Source: Conus ventricosus (taxonomy: Eukaryota; Mollusca; Gastropoda; Neogastropoda; Conidae). From it: DNA of 64,000 bases. Where the stretch lies: positions 23,529,457 to 23,593,456 of the forward strand of contig CM031622.1 of the NCBI GenBank assembly GCA_018398815.1, written 5' to 3'. The translations under genes and the position numbers were made by a program. Under the pieces are notes generated by a model. It did not search any database and was not told the origin of the DNA. It saw only the letters and a program-made list of their open reading frames with translations. Below are positions 44,053-53,215 of the stretch, one piece after another. How positions within the stretch are numbered: position 1 is the first letter of the stretch; every line of letters begins with the position of its first letter.

Positions 44053-44440
44053 GCAGCAGTAGCAATAGCAGCAGTAGTAGTAGTTGTTGTAGTAATAGTT
44101 GTAGTAGTAGTACTACTACTACTGGTGGTAGTAGTAGTAGCAGCAGCAGCAGCAGTAGTAGTAGCAGTTGTGGCAGTAGTAGTAATATAGTAGTAGTAGA
44201 AGTAGCAGTAGTAGTAGATAAAGCAGTTATATTAACGATAGTAGTTGTGGTAGTAATAGTAGCAACAGCAACAGCAGGAGCAGTAGAAGTAATAGTAGTA
44301 GTAATAGTAGTAGTAGTAGCAGTAGAGTAGAAGCAGTAGTAGCAGTAGGATTAGTCGTAATAGAAGAAGAAGCGTTATAGTTGTAGTAGTAGTTGTTATT
44401 GTGGTGGTGGTTGTAGCAGTAGTAGCAGCAGTAATTTTAG
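44053..44440 (+). repeat. AGT/AGC triplet-rich tract, copy X
   Basis: Irregular AGT, AGC and AAT triplets; serine or valine strings in frame are artificial. Confidence 0.92.
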
Positions 44441-44530
44441 AAATGGTAGTGTTAGACTGCCAAGTCGTTTCAGTGGAAGGTAATTTTCCCTCAGAGCTAA
44501 CACTAGTTCTAATTCCCCCAAACTCCTCCG

Positions 44531-44630
44531 NNNNNNNNNNNNNNNNNNNNNNNNNNNNNNNNNNNNNNNNNNNNNNNNNNNNNNNNNNNNNNNNNNNNNN
44601 NNNNNNNNNNNNNNNNNNNNNNNNNNNNNN
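44531..44630. other. Assembly gap, exactly 100 N, probably spurious
   Basis: Sequence before the gap (CAAACTCCTCCG) and after (AACAGGACGATAAACC) is directly joined in copy 1 (near 29622) and in Y (near 59231). No sequence appears to be missing. Confidence 0.95.
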
Positions 44631-44673
44631 AACAGGACGATAAACCAAGATTCCATATGTGAATGCACACAAA

Positions 44674-44936
44674 CGCTAACATTTTGCGCAATCGTAAAAT
44701 TCAGTTGCCAACTTTTGGAAGAAAATACGAGCTTGGCCGTTAACATGTTGCGCAATTGTAAAACTCAATTACCAACTTTAGAAAGAGCAGACAAGCTTGG
44801 CCGTTAACGGTTTGCGCGAACGTGAAATTCGGTTACCAACCTTTAGAAGAGAAGGCGAGATTGGCCGTTAACATTTTGCGCGATCGTGAAATTCAATTTC
44901 AAACTTTTGGAAGAGAGGACGAGCTTGGCCGTTAAT
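44674..44936 (+). repeat. 64-bp tandem repeat, four diverged units, copy X
   Basis: Units 2 to 4 are each exactly 64 bases and start GCCGTTAAC; unit 1 starts with a degenerate CGCTAAC. Each carries TTGCGC(A/G)A. No family was recognised. Confidence 0.92.
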
Positions 44937-45690
44937 ACGGTTGACACATAATATGCACCCTCCGTGAAAAATGGAAGGAATAGGTGAAGAGCTGAGAGAC
45001 TGACATTTATCTGAATGACACGGGAAGCGAATCATCAGCGCCGGCAGGCAGCTCCTCGGTGGGCTGTACCCAGGTGGGTAGGACGTGGAAACGAGTGTAG
45101 AATGTCAAACGTTCAGAGTCTGTTCCCTAACCAAAGAGAGACGCTATGTAAGTGGTCTCAATATAATGATACAAATGACAATGATAATAATAATGATGAT
45201 GATGATAATGATGATTATCTGCCTAACCATTCATTAACTGGCAGCCTATGTACAAGGTTACAGTTTAGGATAGGCCCTGGGGGAAAACAACATTTTTCTT
45301 CTTGGTTTGCGTGCGTGCGTGTGCGTTGAGGAAATTAAAGAGTCTATGAATCAATGTGCGGCTGGCTTCTTAATTAAAAGGCAAACACCAGACGTATCAA
45401 TACAAAGCATCATATTTGTTTTACAACATGTCCTTTCCCCATTTAGTGCGTTTCACTGATGTACGTGCAAATACATATTCCATAGGTTCTCTGTATGCAC
45501 CTGAAGAAACAAACAGATGATGAGAATAGTGGATGCAAGTAACATAGAGTGAATCAATAATTAGATCACCTGAATAGTCTCAACGAATAAGAAAAAAAAA
45601 AGTAACGAAAAGAATAAACCACAAACAGGTAGAATACACATATGCCTATAAATACATGCATACACGCATGTGTGCGCACATGTGCCTGTG
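44937..45690. other. Non-coding part of copy X after the 64-bp repeats
   Basis: Contains the short (GAT) run at about 45175-45215 that is expanded in copy 1. No gene is recognised. Confidence 0.65.
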
Positions 45691-45710
45691 CGCGCGCGCG
45701 AACGTGTATA

Positions 45711-45781
<71 letters not shown>

Positions 45782-45935
45782 CGCGCATGCGTGCGCGTGT
45801 CTGCGTGTGTGTGGGTGTGTGGTGCGTGCGTGCGTGCGTGCGTGTGTGTGTGTGTGCGTGTGTGCGCATGCGTGCGCGTGTCTGCGCGTGTGTGGGTGTG
45901 TGCGTGCGTGTGCGTGCGTGGTGTGCGAGTGTAGG
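45690..45935 (+). repeat. (TG)n tract flanked by CG/TG-alternating DNA, copy X
   Basis: (GT)n at 45713-45778 with GCGCGCG before and GCGTGCGTGCGTGC after. It is purine-pyrimidine alternating over about 240 bases. Confidence 0.95.
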
Positions 45936-46420
45936 TTCTATGAATGCAGTTGAAGAAACAAAGAGAAGAAGAGAATAGTAGATGCAAGTAAATAGAGTGA
46001 ATCAATGATTAGATAGCCTGAATAGTCTCAACGAATAAGAAAAAAAGTATCGAAAGGAATAAACCACAAACAGGTAAAATACACGTATGCTTTAAATACA
46101 TGCATACCCGCATGTAGATACACGAAGACGTCTTTGTAATATTTGTTTGCCTATCTAATTTCGCCAGTCATCTCTCACAGAAGCGGTTTATGATAACACC
46201 ACGTGTACGTACGAGACCAGAAGCAGTTTCCATATCAGCTGCAGATTTTATCAGATATGTTACTGGTCGTCAATCAGTTGTCTATAACAGTTACATTATC
46301 ATTCAAAATCTGTGTAAGTTTGTGAAGGTATGCTCCTACATAGCTCTTTCTTTTTGTTTGTGGCCTAACCCTTTCCAATCTCTGTTTTCGTGTCACAAAT
46401 GTTATCTCTGTGTTTGCATG
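45936..46420. other. Short duplicated non-coding block, copy X
   Basis: About 45947-46110 repeats the block at about 45497-45665 (AAGAAACAAA..GAGAATAGTGGATGCAAGT, AATAGTCTCAACGAATAAG, ATAAACCACAAACAGGTA, ATACATGCATAC..GCATG). This is a direct repeat flanking the TG tract. No gene. Confidence 0.75.
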
Positions 46421-46446
46421 TGGGGGGGGGGGGGGGGGGGGGGGGA
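46421..46446 (+). repeat. Poly-G run, copy X
   Basis: About 24 consecutive G after GCATGT. Y has only broken short G runs here (61003-61020). Confidence 0.93.
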
Positions 46447-46515
46447 GGAGGGATAGCAAAAGAAGGTATAGAAGTGCATGCAGGGGCGTGGGGTGTTGGG
46501 TAGATGAGGTGGTAG

Positions 46516-46533
46516 CAGTGTGTGTGTGTGTGT

Positions 46534-46573
<40 letters not shown>
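46516..46573 (+). repeat. (GT)n microsatellite, copy X
   Basis: TG repeats with a single GTGG slip; followed by AGTGAGTAGATAGAC. Confidence 0.95.
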
Positions 46574-46577
<4 letters not shown>

Positions 46578-46579
46578 TG

Positions 46580-47130
46580 AGTAGATAGACTAACATTGTA
46601 ATAATCGGTGTTTAACTTGTGAATAGCTGTAAATTGAACCTTCCACTTTCGAAAGATTGATTTTTTTCGCAGGCGTGTATTGACACTACACATGAGATTA
46701 CAAAATGGTCTTAACAGCCAATGTCCAAAACAAGCTGCAGTAGATTCGTGGCAAAATATTTCGTAACTCTTTTTCCAATGCTTGTAAAATTAACGTGTGC
46801 TGTCCCGAATATCCAGAACACAAAATTTTAGTTTATCTTCCATTTGTGATGCCGTGTCATAAGAAAGCTCTTGACAGCTGTGAACTCCACGCTGTTTGCT
46901 TGCAGCTCGTACTGAACTATGTAATTCTAGAATTTGAAATTATTGTGACAAAAATCATAATAGAAACGGAAGTGCAACCGAATCTTAAGGAAATTAAAAT
47001 AAATTCTGGGAAGAGAAATATCAGAGCTGGGTTTTCTCAAAATTTTTCAAAGACCGAGATGTGCAAAATTTGGAGCATTTGGAAAAAAATAAGAGAATGT
47101 CCCGGAAACATTCCCCACCTCACAAACACA
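46580..47130. other. Non-coding part of copy X
   Basis: A 176-codon open stretch from 46795 runs into the CA tract and is broken in Y (61376 onwards), so I do not call a gene. Confidence 0.6.
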
Positions 47131-47139
47131 AACCTGCAT

Positions 47140-47223
47140 ACACACACGCGCGTGCGCGCGCGCGCACGCACGCACGCACGCGCACATACACACACGAGCG
47201 CGCGGCGCGCGCACACACACACA

Positions 47224-47279
<56 letters not shown>

Positions 47280-47280
47280 C
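47140..47280 (+). repeat. CG/CA-alternating tract, copy X
   Basis: CACGCGCGTGCGCGCGCGCG then (CGCA)n, GCGCGGCGCGCG and (CA)n. Y 61720-61850 is similar but irregular. Confidence 0.95.
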
Positions 47281-47418
47281 ATCGTCATCATCTCACATTT
47301 TCATGAGCCATTTAAGTCATACTAATCTAGATGTTGCACCAGCAAAAAACATAAAAATCACGACTGGAGTAAAAGATTTCAATAGAAATAAAGATATTAC
47401 CGTACTTGAAACTTATTT

Positions 47419-47419
<1 letters not shown>

Positions 47420-47454
<35 letters not shown>

Positions 47455-47712
47455 ACTCCCCCCTCAATGCGATCGTCGACTCTTCACGTTTACAACACAC
47501 ACACACATGCGCGCGCACACACACATACACACACAATCATACACACACGCACACACACACATGCATGCACATACCTCTCTCTCTCTCTCTCTCTGTCTCC
47601 TCTCTCTCTCGCGCGCGCGCGGCGCACGCACATACACACAAACATAAATAGAGAGAGAGCTAATTATTACTTGTGGTCGGCTGAACTACAGAGAATATGA
47701 ATTTTCTCTCTA

Positions 47713-47780
<68 letters not shown>

Positions 47781-47790
47781 GCGCTGCGCC
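47420..47790 (+). repeat. Cluster of (CT)n, (CA)n and (CG)n tracts, copy X
   Basis: (CT)n at 47421-47451, CA-rich at 47493-47572, CT-rich plus GCGCGCGCGC at 47575-47628, (CA)n at 47714-47766 ending in (CG)n at 47765-47786. Only simple repeats; no gene. Confidence 0.95.
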
Positions 47791-48180
47791 CGCCAGTCTC
47801 TCCCTTCCTCACTAAGTTTGCCTTTTTCTCAGCTATCCCTTATCCATCCCTTTATTCCTTCTTCTTTTTCTATTTCTTTTTCTCCCTTAGCTCCCCTACC
47901 CTCCCTTTCCCCATCCACTACACTTCTCTCTCTCTAAAGGAATGTGAGAGTCTACTGACACAGCTGTTTCCCTGACCAGTGATGAAAACTGATCCTTCCT
48001 TGCAGGAAGGAATGGCTCCAACTTTGTTTATAATAGTCTTTGAGACAGGATAAACAATAAGTTGCCTTCAGGCAAGGAAGTCAGAAACGTAGGCATGAAG
48101 ATCGCTGTGCGTGATCATGGGAACGGTCACTAAGACAGCATAGGAAAGAAATCAAATGAAAATGCTTGAATGCAGATGAG

Positions 48181-48212
48181 TGTGTGTGTGCTGCGCGCGC
48201 GCGCGCGTGTGT

Positions 48213-48281
<69 letters not shown>

Positions 48282-48293
48282 CGTGTGTGTGTT
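48181..48293 (+). repeat. (TG)n tract with CG start, copy X
   Basis: GTGTGTGTGCTGCGCGCGCG then (TG)n to TGCGTGCGTG. Y counterpart 62757-62872 is broken by several slips. Confidence 0.95.
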
Positions 48294-48460
48294 TACACAA
48301 GTTAACTGAACAGAAATGCAGACTAATTATTAAGTTTTACTCCTAAATGCACGCAATCAATATTTGTGGTATGGAATTCATTGCTGCCAGTCGCCGCCAT
48401 TTCCATCGCACGTGTTCGGTAATTTCCGAAAGAAGCGGGAAATCACGCGCTTGTGCCCAA

Positions 48461-48533
48461 CGTAGCAAAGAACACGTTCGTAGGTGTGTCGTGAAACCGG
48501 CGTAACTGATTTACGAAACAGTTCTTTGCTACG
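48461..48533. repeat. Imperfect inverted repeat, copy X
   Basis: CGTAGCAAAGAAC (48461-48473) and its exact complement GTTCTTTGCTACG (48521-48533) are 47 bases apart. With three mismatched bases the arms extend inward to TTCGTA / TACGAA. The block lies between AAATGGCGGCGACTG-like and GAAACCGGCCC sequence. Could be a small foldback or MITE end, or a transcribed hairpin; no target duplication was found. Confidence 0.7.
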
Positions 48534-49584
48534 TGGATTTTGGGCTTGCGAACTATGTTACGAAAATAGTTACGAGGAACGGCTCCGAACGCCACATGAA
48601 ACCGGCCCCAGCAGCCGCTGACTGACCACCATCGTATTTCCATTTTCACATTTGGCAGTCCCGAGGTTTAAAGGACATTTTTTTTAAAAACCAGTCAGTA
48701 AGTTCCTTTTAAAAAAACACACACAAACAAACAAAAAATACAGCTTCTTTCCGTCAAATATGGCGCCGATTTCGTCAAAACGTAATAGCAACGTGTGGTC
48801 TATGTAGCGTCTACTGAAGATGTTAGGATCATATTGTGATTAAATTCGCAGTCATGGTTAAGGTTCTGATGGGAAGAGGATAATGTTTTGAAAACAAAGT
48901 TGCCAGGGAAACAGCAAGTTACTGAGAAAGATAGTGAGCCTCTGATCTAGTGGTTTGCCAAACCCACTTACAACCGAATTCGTCACAGCCAGCGGCTGAA
49001 GGCCGGCTCATCCAGGACTCGTCATCCCGGAGCTGACCCAGATGAGGGTGAAGATAAGGTCAGGAAACCGACACACAGAGCGGGACTGTGTTGGGGCGGA
49101 CCGCCAAGATTCGCTTGTCGTCTGCATCACAACGCGCGCTTTCTTTCACAGTTGTCCCCCCTGCTTCCTGAAGGCAGAGCCGAACTTGACAGGCCAACGC
49201 GCGCGATTTGATCCAGCCGCGGTCGCTCGAACAGTTGGAATCTCGTTCTCCGCCAGTACAGGCGAGACGATGCTGGACGTTTATCACAGAGGCAGTGGTC
49301 ATTCTACATCTGTTCTTGCATTATCTCTTTTAAAGTGTCGAACATTGAATATCAGTTTTCAATCAGAAGTTGAAATATGGCACTCAATGAAAGAGCTTAC
49401 CTACAAGTTCGCAGCTGGAGGAGTGACCTGTCATTTGTTTTCATTTTTCTTATTTCTATAGTGCGAAAATCAGAGCTATTCGTGACAGTCTTGTCTTTTT
49501 TTTTCTTTCTTTTTTTTTTTTTTTTTTACAGCTCTTGGCTCCCTACATTCACATGACAAGTCTTTGTCTGATGAATCATTTCAT
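48534..49584. other. Non-coding end part of copy X
   Basis: A 139-codon stretch (49042-49461) is GC-rich, but its counterpart in Y (63628 onwards) is interrupted and I recognise nothing in it. A T-run lies at about 49496-49528. From 49411 on there is no counterpart in the window. Confidence 0.5.
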
Positions 49585-49899
49585 TCACGTTATTGTAAAT
49601 GTTTTGGTGTACTTTTCCCGTATGTAACCCATATAGTCCACGATTTTATCACAAGCAGAATTTCCTCGAGAGTTTACCATTCTCCTAAATGAACAATCTC
49701 CCTCTGGGTCCCAGTAGTCTGAAAAACGTTTAGACGAGTCCCTAACATGGGATTCTTGCTTAAACTGTGCGAACGAGTAGTACCAGCTTAACTTCTGACC
49801 CTGGCCCATAAACTCCCTGTTCCATGTCCGACAGCTGATAGAGCAAGTCACACACAGCACATAAGCTGTCCTCTGTAATGTACCAAATGACCTTCTCAC
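49585..49899 (-). CDS. Unidentified open stretch, possible exon
   Basis: A 104-codon minus-strand frame in single-copy sequence with varied amino-acid use, five cysteines and several aromatic residues (for example SWYYSFAQF and FSDYWDPEGDCSF). It is free of simple repeats, unlike most open frames nearby. An acceptor-like TACATTACAG/AGG lies near its upstream end (about 49882). It has no family resemblance that I can name, no neighbouring exon was found and the other unit copies do not reach this far. It may be chance. Confidence 0.2.
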   Translation of the reverse strand: MRRSFGTLQRTAYVLCVTCSISCRTWNREFMGQGQKLSWYYSFAQFKQESHVRDSSKRFSDYWDPEGDCSFRRMVNSRGNSACDKIVDYMGYIREKYTKTFTIT

Positions 49900-50088
49900 G
49901 TCACTTGATAATGAAATGATTTCTCTTCTTTCTCCTCTTGATCTGGCCGCAGCCTAAAAATGCTTCGATCCAGGCAACAACATTCTTTTGGTTGGTAGGA
50001 TACCGTCATGCATGAAGAAGATGTTGACTCTGTGGACACACTCAGAAAGGGTAAGCAAAGAATCTACTCACCTACTATGCTCTTGTCG
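49900..50088. other. Short single-copy stretch before the X/Y junction
   Basis: No feature recognised. At 50089 the sequence switches without any border motif to the middle of the LINE D RT block. Confidence 0.6.
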
Positions 50089-50470
50089 CAGGAACGCCAT
50101 CAGGACCAGTAGCTTTGTTTTCATGCATGTGGGTCAGTAGCGTAATACTTGTTTGTTTACTTTGATGTTGTGCATTGCAGGAGTTTATCATCATCCTTTA
50201 GTCTAACGTTAATTAAAGGCTTGGGATTTGAGGAAACTAACAAAAACTACTTGTTTAGTATATTTGGCTTTCCCTTCAGGTCTGTATTTAGGTTTTCTGG
50301 TTGTATTTCTCAGGTCTTGGAAATCCCATGTTGTCCGTCTCTTACTCCTTACGTAAGGACCATAAATTTCTTGTTTTGATGATCACTTTTTGAAATCATC
50401 AAATTAACATAATTGAGGAGCAAAGCCTACATTCTCTCTGACACCTTCTCTTAAAATGTGTTATAATATC
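50089..50470 (-). pseudogene. LINE D reverse transcriptase start, second copy, truncated by the unit border
   Basis: Same as X 35467-35850: part of the RT block 0 and the basic linker, read leftward. It lacks everything downstream because the unit border falls inside the RT. More indels than the X copy. Confidence 0.75.
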
Positions 50471-52950
50471 TGTAATCTTTCTGAAATTATTGTGTAGTTT
50501 CAAATTGCTTAAGTCTTATAATATTGTCCGAGGTAATTGACCTTTTTGAGTTCCGGACAGTGACGAACTTTTCATACCTATTCTCCTGCTTTGTTTGCAA
50601 TGATACTTTGTGGAAAATTGTCCTGTCAGTTTGGTTTTGCAAACTGGTCGTATTCAAGTTGGCAGAGCACAGGAGAGTCTGTTTGTATCTTTCCCTTTGA
50701 TCACCAGCTTGCTTGCTCCACGGAATTTGCTCACTCGACAGAAGATCTGATTGAATAGAATGAAACGCGGCCTGGCTCTTTTGAACACGGAAATATGCAA
50801 ACTGTTATTTATTTTTAAAAAACACTTTGTCCAAGCAAGCTCTCGTTAATGCAAAGGTGTTTCAGGTGAAACATCATCAGTTGATAGGGTGAGTGCCATA
50901 ATGAAATGTTCCAAGCCATTAGATCTGGAGCAAGTTTTAACCTCCTGGGTTAAGTGTTTGCTTGCTCAGGTGTATTCGACTGCAACAAGCCTGGAAATCA
51001 CTTACGTCAAGGAACACGATGCTCATAGGTGTCAGCCTATATGGTTTTCCCGTATCGCTGTACGGGAACCTCGATTTCGGGTCTGTTCGGCCGTCGTATT
51101 ATACTACTTTCAATCGGGTAAACTGATTTATACGGGCAAATCTTAAATCTCTGAGGCAAATGCGAGTGAACAAATTTTCATAGCAGACGACACGACTCTT
51201 TGCACTGAAACGGGAACGAAACTAAGTAGATGATCGATCATTGTTATGAGATCAACCTTCAGCCCCTTGCTGCAGGCCGTAAGTCTGCCACCAAGCTGTA
51301 CAACAATGAACATCAGTTAACTGTCATTTGCAAGTGACGGTGTTGAACCGAACAATAGCTGTGTGTTCTTGGGAAGCTGGATGATTGGCGCATTGTTGCT
51401 ACCCCCTCCCTTCGGTCGGATTACAATAAGTAATGATGTACTCCTGACTTCAATGGAGTAATGATGTTGGTTAGGAGTGGAAAGTGATAGAACAAATTGG
51501 TTTGTGACTTTGATGGACTCATGTTGTTGGTAAAGTGGAAGGAGTGCGTAAACAATGGGTTTATAAACAGTTTCAATTCTTCATTATCATGCCAGCATGA
51601 TCACTATAGGGTGTGTGATTTGATCTACAAACTGGTCTCAAGTGATGCATTCTGCTGGCATGGAAGAGAAGATTCTTGCTGGATGGGTATAAGTGTCATT
51701 GCTATTTCATAACGGTCTTAAACTGCCATGTGTTTAAAGAAGTTTCTGCCCTGAAACGTGTAATACTTGTATTCACAGCAATTTTTGTTTATGTTTTTGG
51801 CGTTTTCTGTAATATATAAGATTTTGGGGTCAGCATAGGAATAGAAAAGTACCTTTTCAATATCTATGGGAGTTGTAAAATGAGAAAAATTTGATTGACC
51901 TATGGATGCTGTGTGTGTAGTTCAGTCTAAACCATCGCAAAATAAAAGAATTCGTAAATGGCAAGTATCCTCCATATCTCTCATTCTTTCTGTAACTTTC
52001 AACCCCATTTATTATCATGCATACTGTGGTATAGAGCAATATTTTTTCTTAATCTTAAAATATGTCTTGGTAAAACCTTGTCTTCACTCTGACTTGCGAT
52101 ATTTTGTTGGATAATCTGCAGTAAAAGTGAAGTCTTGAGTCACTACGATGTGCTCCTTGTTTTTGCGAGTTTTCAACTATCTCATGTCCGCAGCAGCTAC
52201 TGGTAAGGTCGGATATCTTGCCCGATTGCTGTGGACTGACAGCGAGTAAAATTGTGCGAAAAAAAAGAAGTCTGAAAGCTTATTCTTGTCTGTTGTGTCT
52301 TTCAACACTGAGGCAAACGAAAATGTTCGAGTTGAAATTTTCTTGGTTCTACATAAACATATAAGCTCAGAGAATCGCTAATTTAACCGAGGATGTTCAC
52401 TGCTGCTTTATCTTTTTATGTCTAGCTTTTTGCTGGTGCTCGTCTTGAATATGTTCAATTTTTGCTTGTTGGTACTTTTGTACAATCTTTACACACCCTT
52501 CATTAGGGGACCAAGTCTATCAATGAATGTACCATCCAAAATCCGAATCTGAATCCCTCCCCTGCTGTGATTCAAAGCCATTCTGTAGTGCTCCCAGTAT
52601 CATGGCGATAACTTAAAAAGTGTAAAGATCTCAAACAAGGAAGTGAAAGAACAAAAGTCAGAAATCAACCAAACAAACAGGAAAGACCAGCGTAGAAGCA
52701 GTAATGGGGAGGCAGAACGAAAGAGATCGAGACAGAGAAAATGTTAAACTCTAATTCCTTTAAGCAGGGATATCATTTATATGGGAAGAAAGAAAAAAAC
52801 CATTTCTCCACCCTGAGATTACCCCCAACAGTCATTGATGGAGCTCCTGTGCAGCGAGGAAGGCTACATTACAAAAGATGGGGCCCGTTCTTCTCCGCTA
52901 GCTACATCACGAGGACTTATTTCAGGATGACTCTGTGTGTGTGCGCGCAG

Positions 52951-52989
<39 letters not shown>

Positions 52990-53014
52990 CGCCGCTTGTG
53001 TGTATGTGTGTGTG

Positions 53015-53055
<41 letters not shown>

Positions 53056-53160
53056 GTGTGTGTTGCGTGTTTGGTATGTGCGTGTTTGTGCATGTGCGTG
53101 TTTGTGTATGTGTGTGTGTGTATTGTGTGTGTGTGTGAGTGTTGTGGTGTGTGTGTGTGC

Positions 53161-53215
<55 letters not shown>

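Larger units (their letters stand above)
35467..50088. repeat. Copy X of the ~14.6-kb repeated unit
   Basis: Homology with Y begins at CAGGAACGCCATCAGGACC (35467 and 50089), inside the RT block 0 of LINE D, and runs in register to the window end (X 49410 aligns with 64000). Period is 14,622 bases. Contents in order: LINE D 5' part, a possible retroelement leader with a hairpin, non-coding DNA, (TG)n tract, G-rich tract, (CA)n, 66-bp array, 15-bp array, AGY tract, 64-bp repeats, several dinucleotide tracts, the inverted repeat near 48461, and a possible exon in 49411-50088 that cannot be compared because Y is cut off. Confidence 0.93.

Noticed and set aside
46795..47325. A 176-codon frame that includes the CA tract
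   Set aside because: Its C-terminal third is simple repeat and the upstream part is broken in Y.
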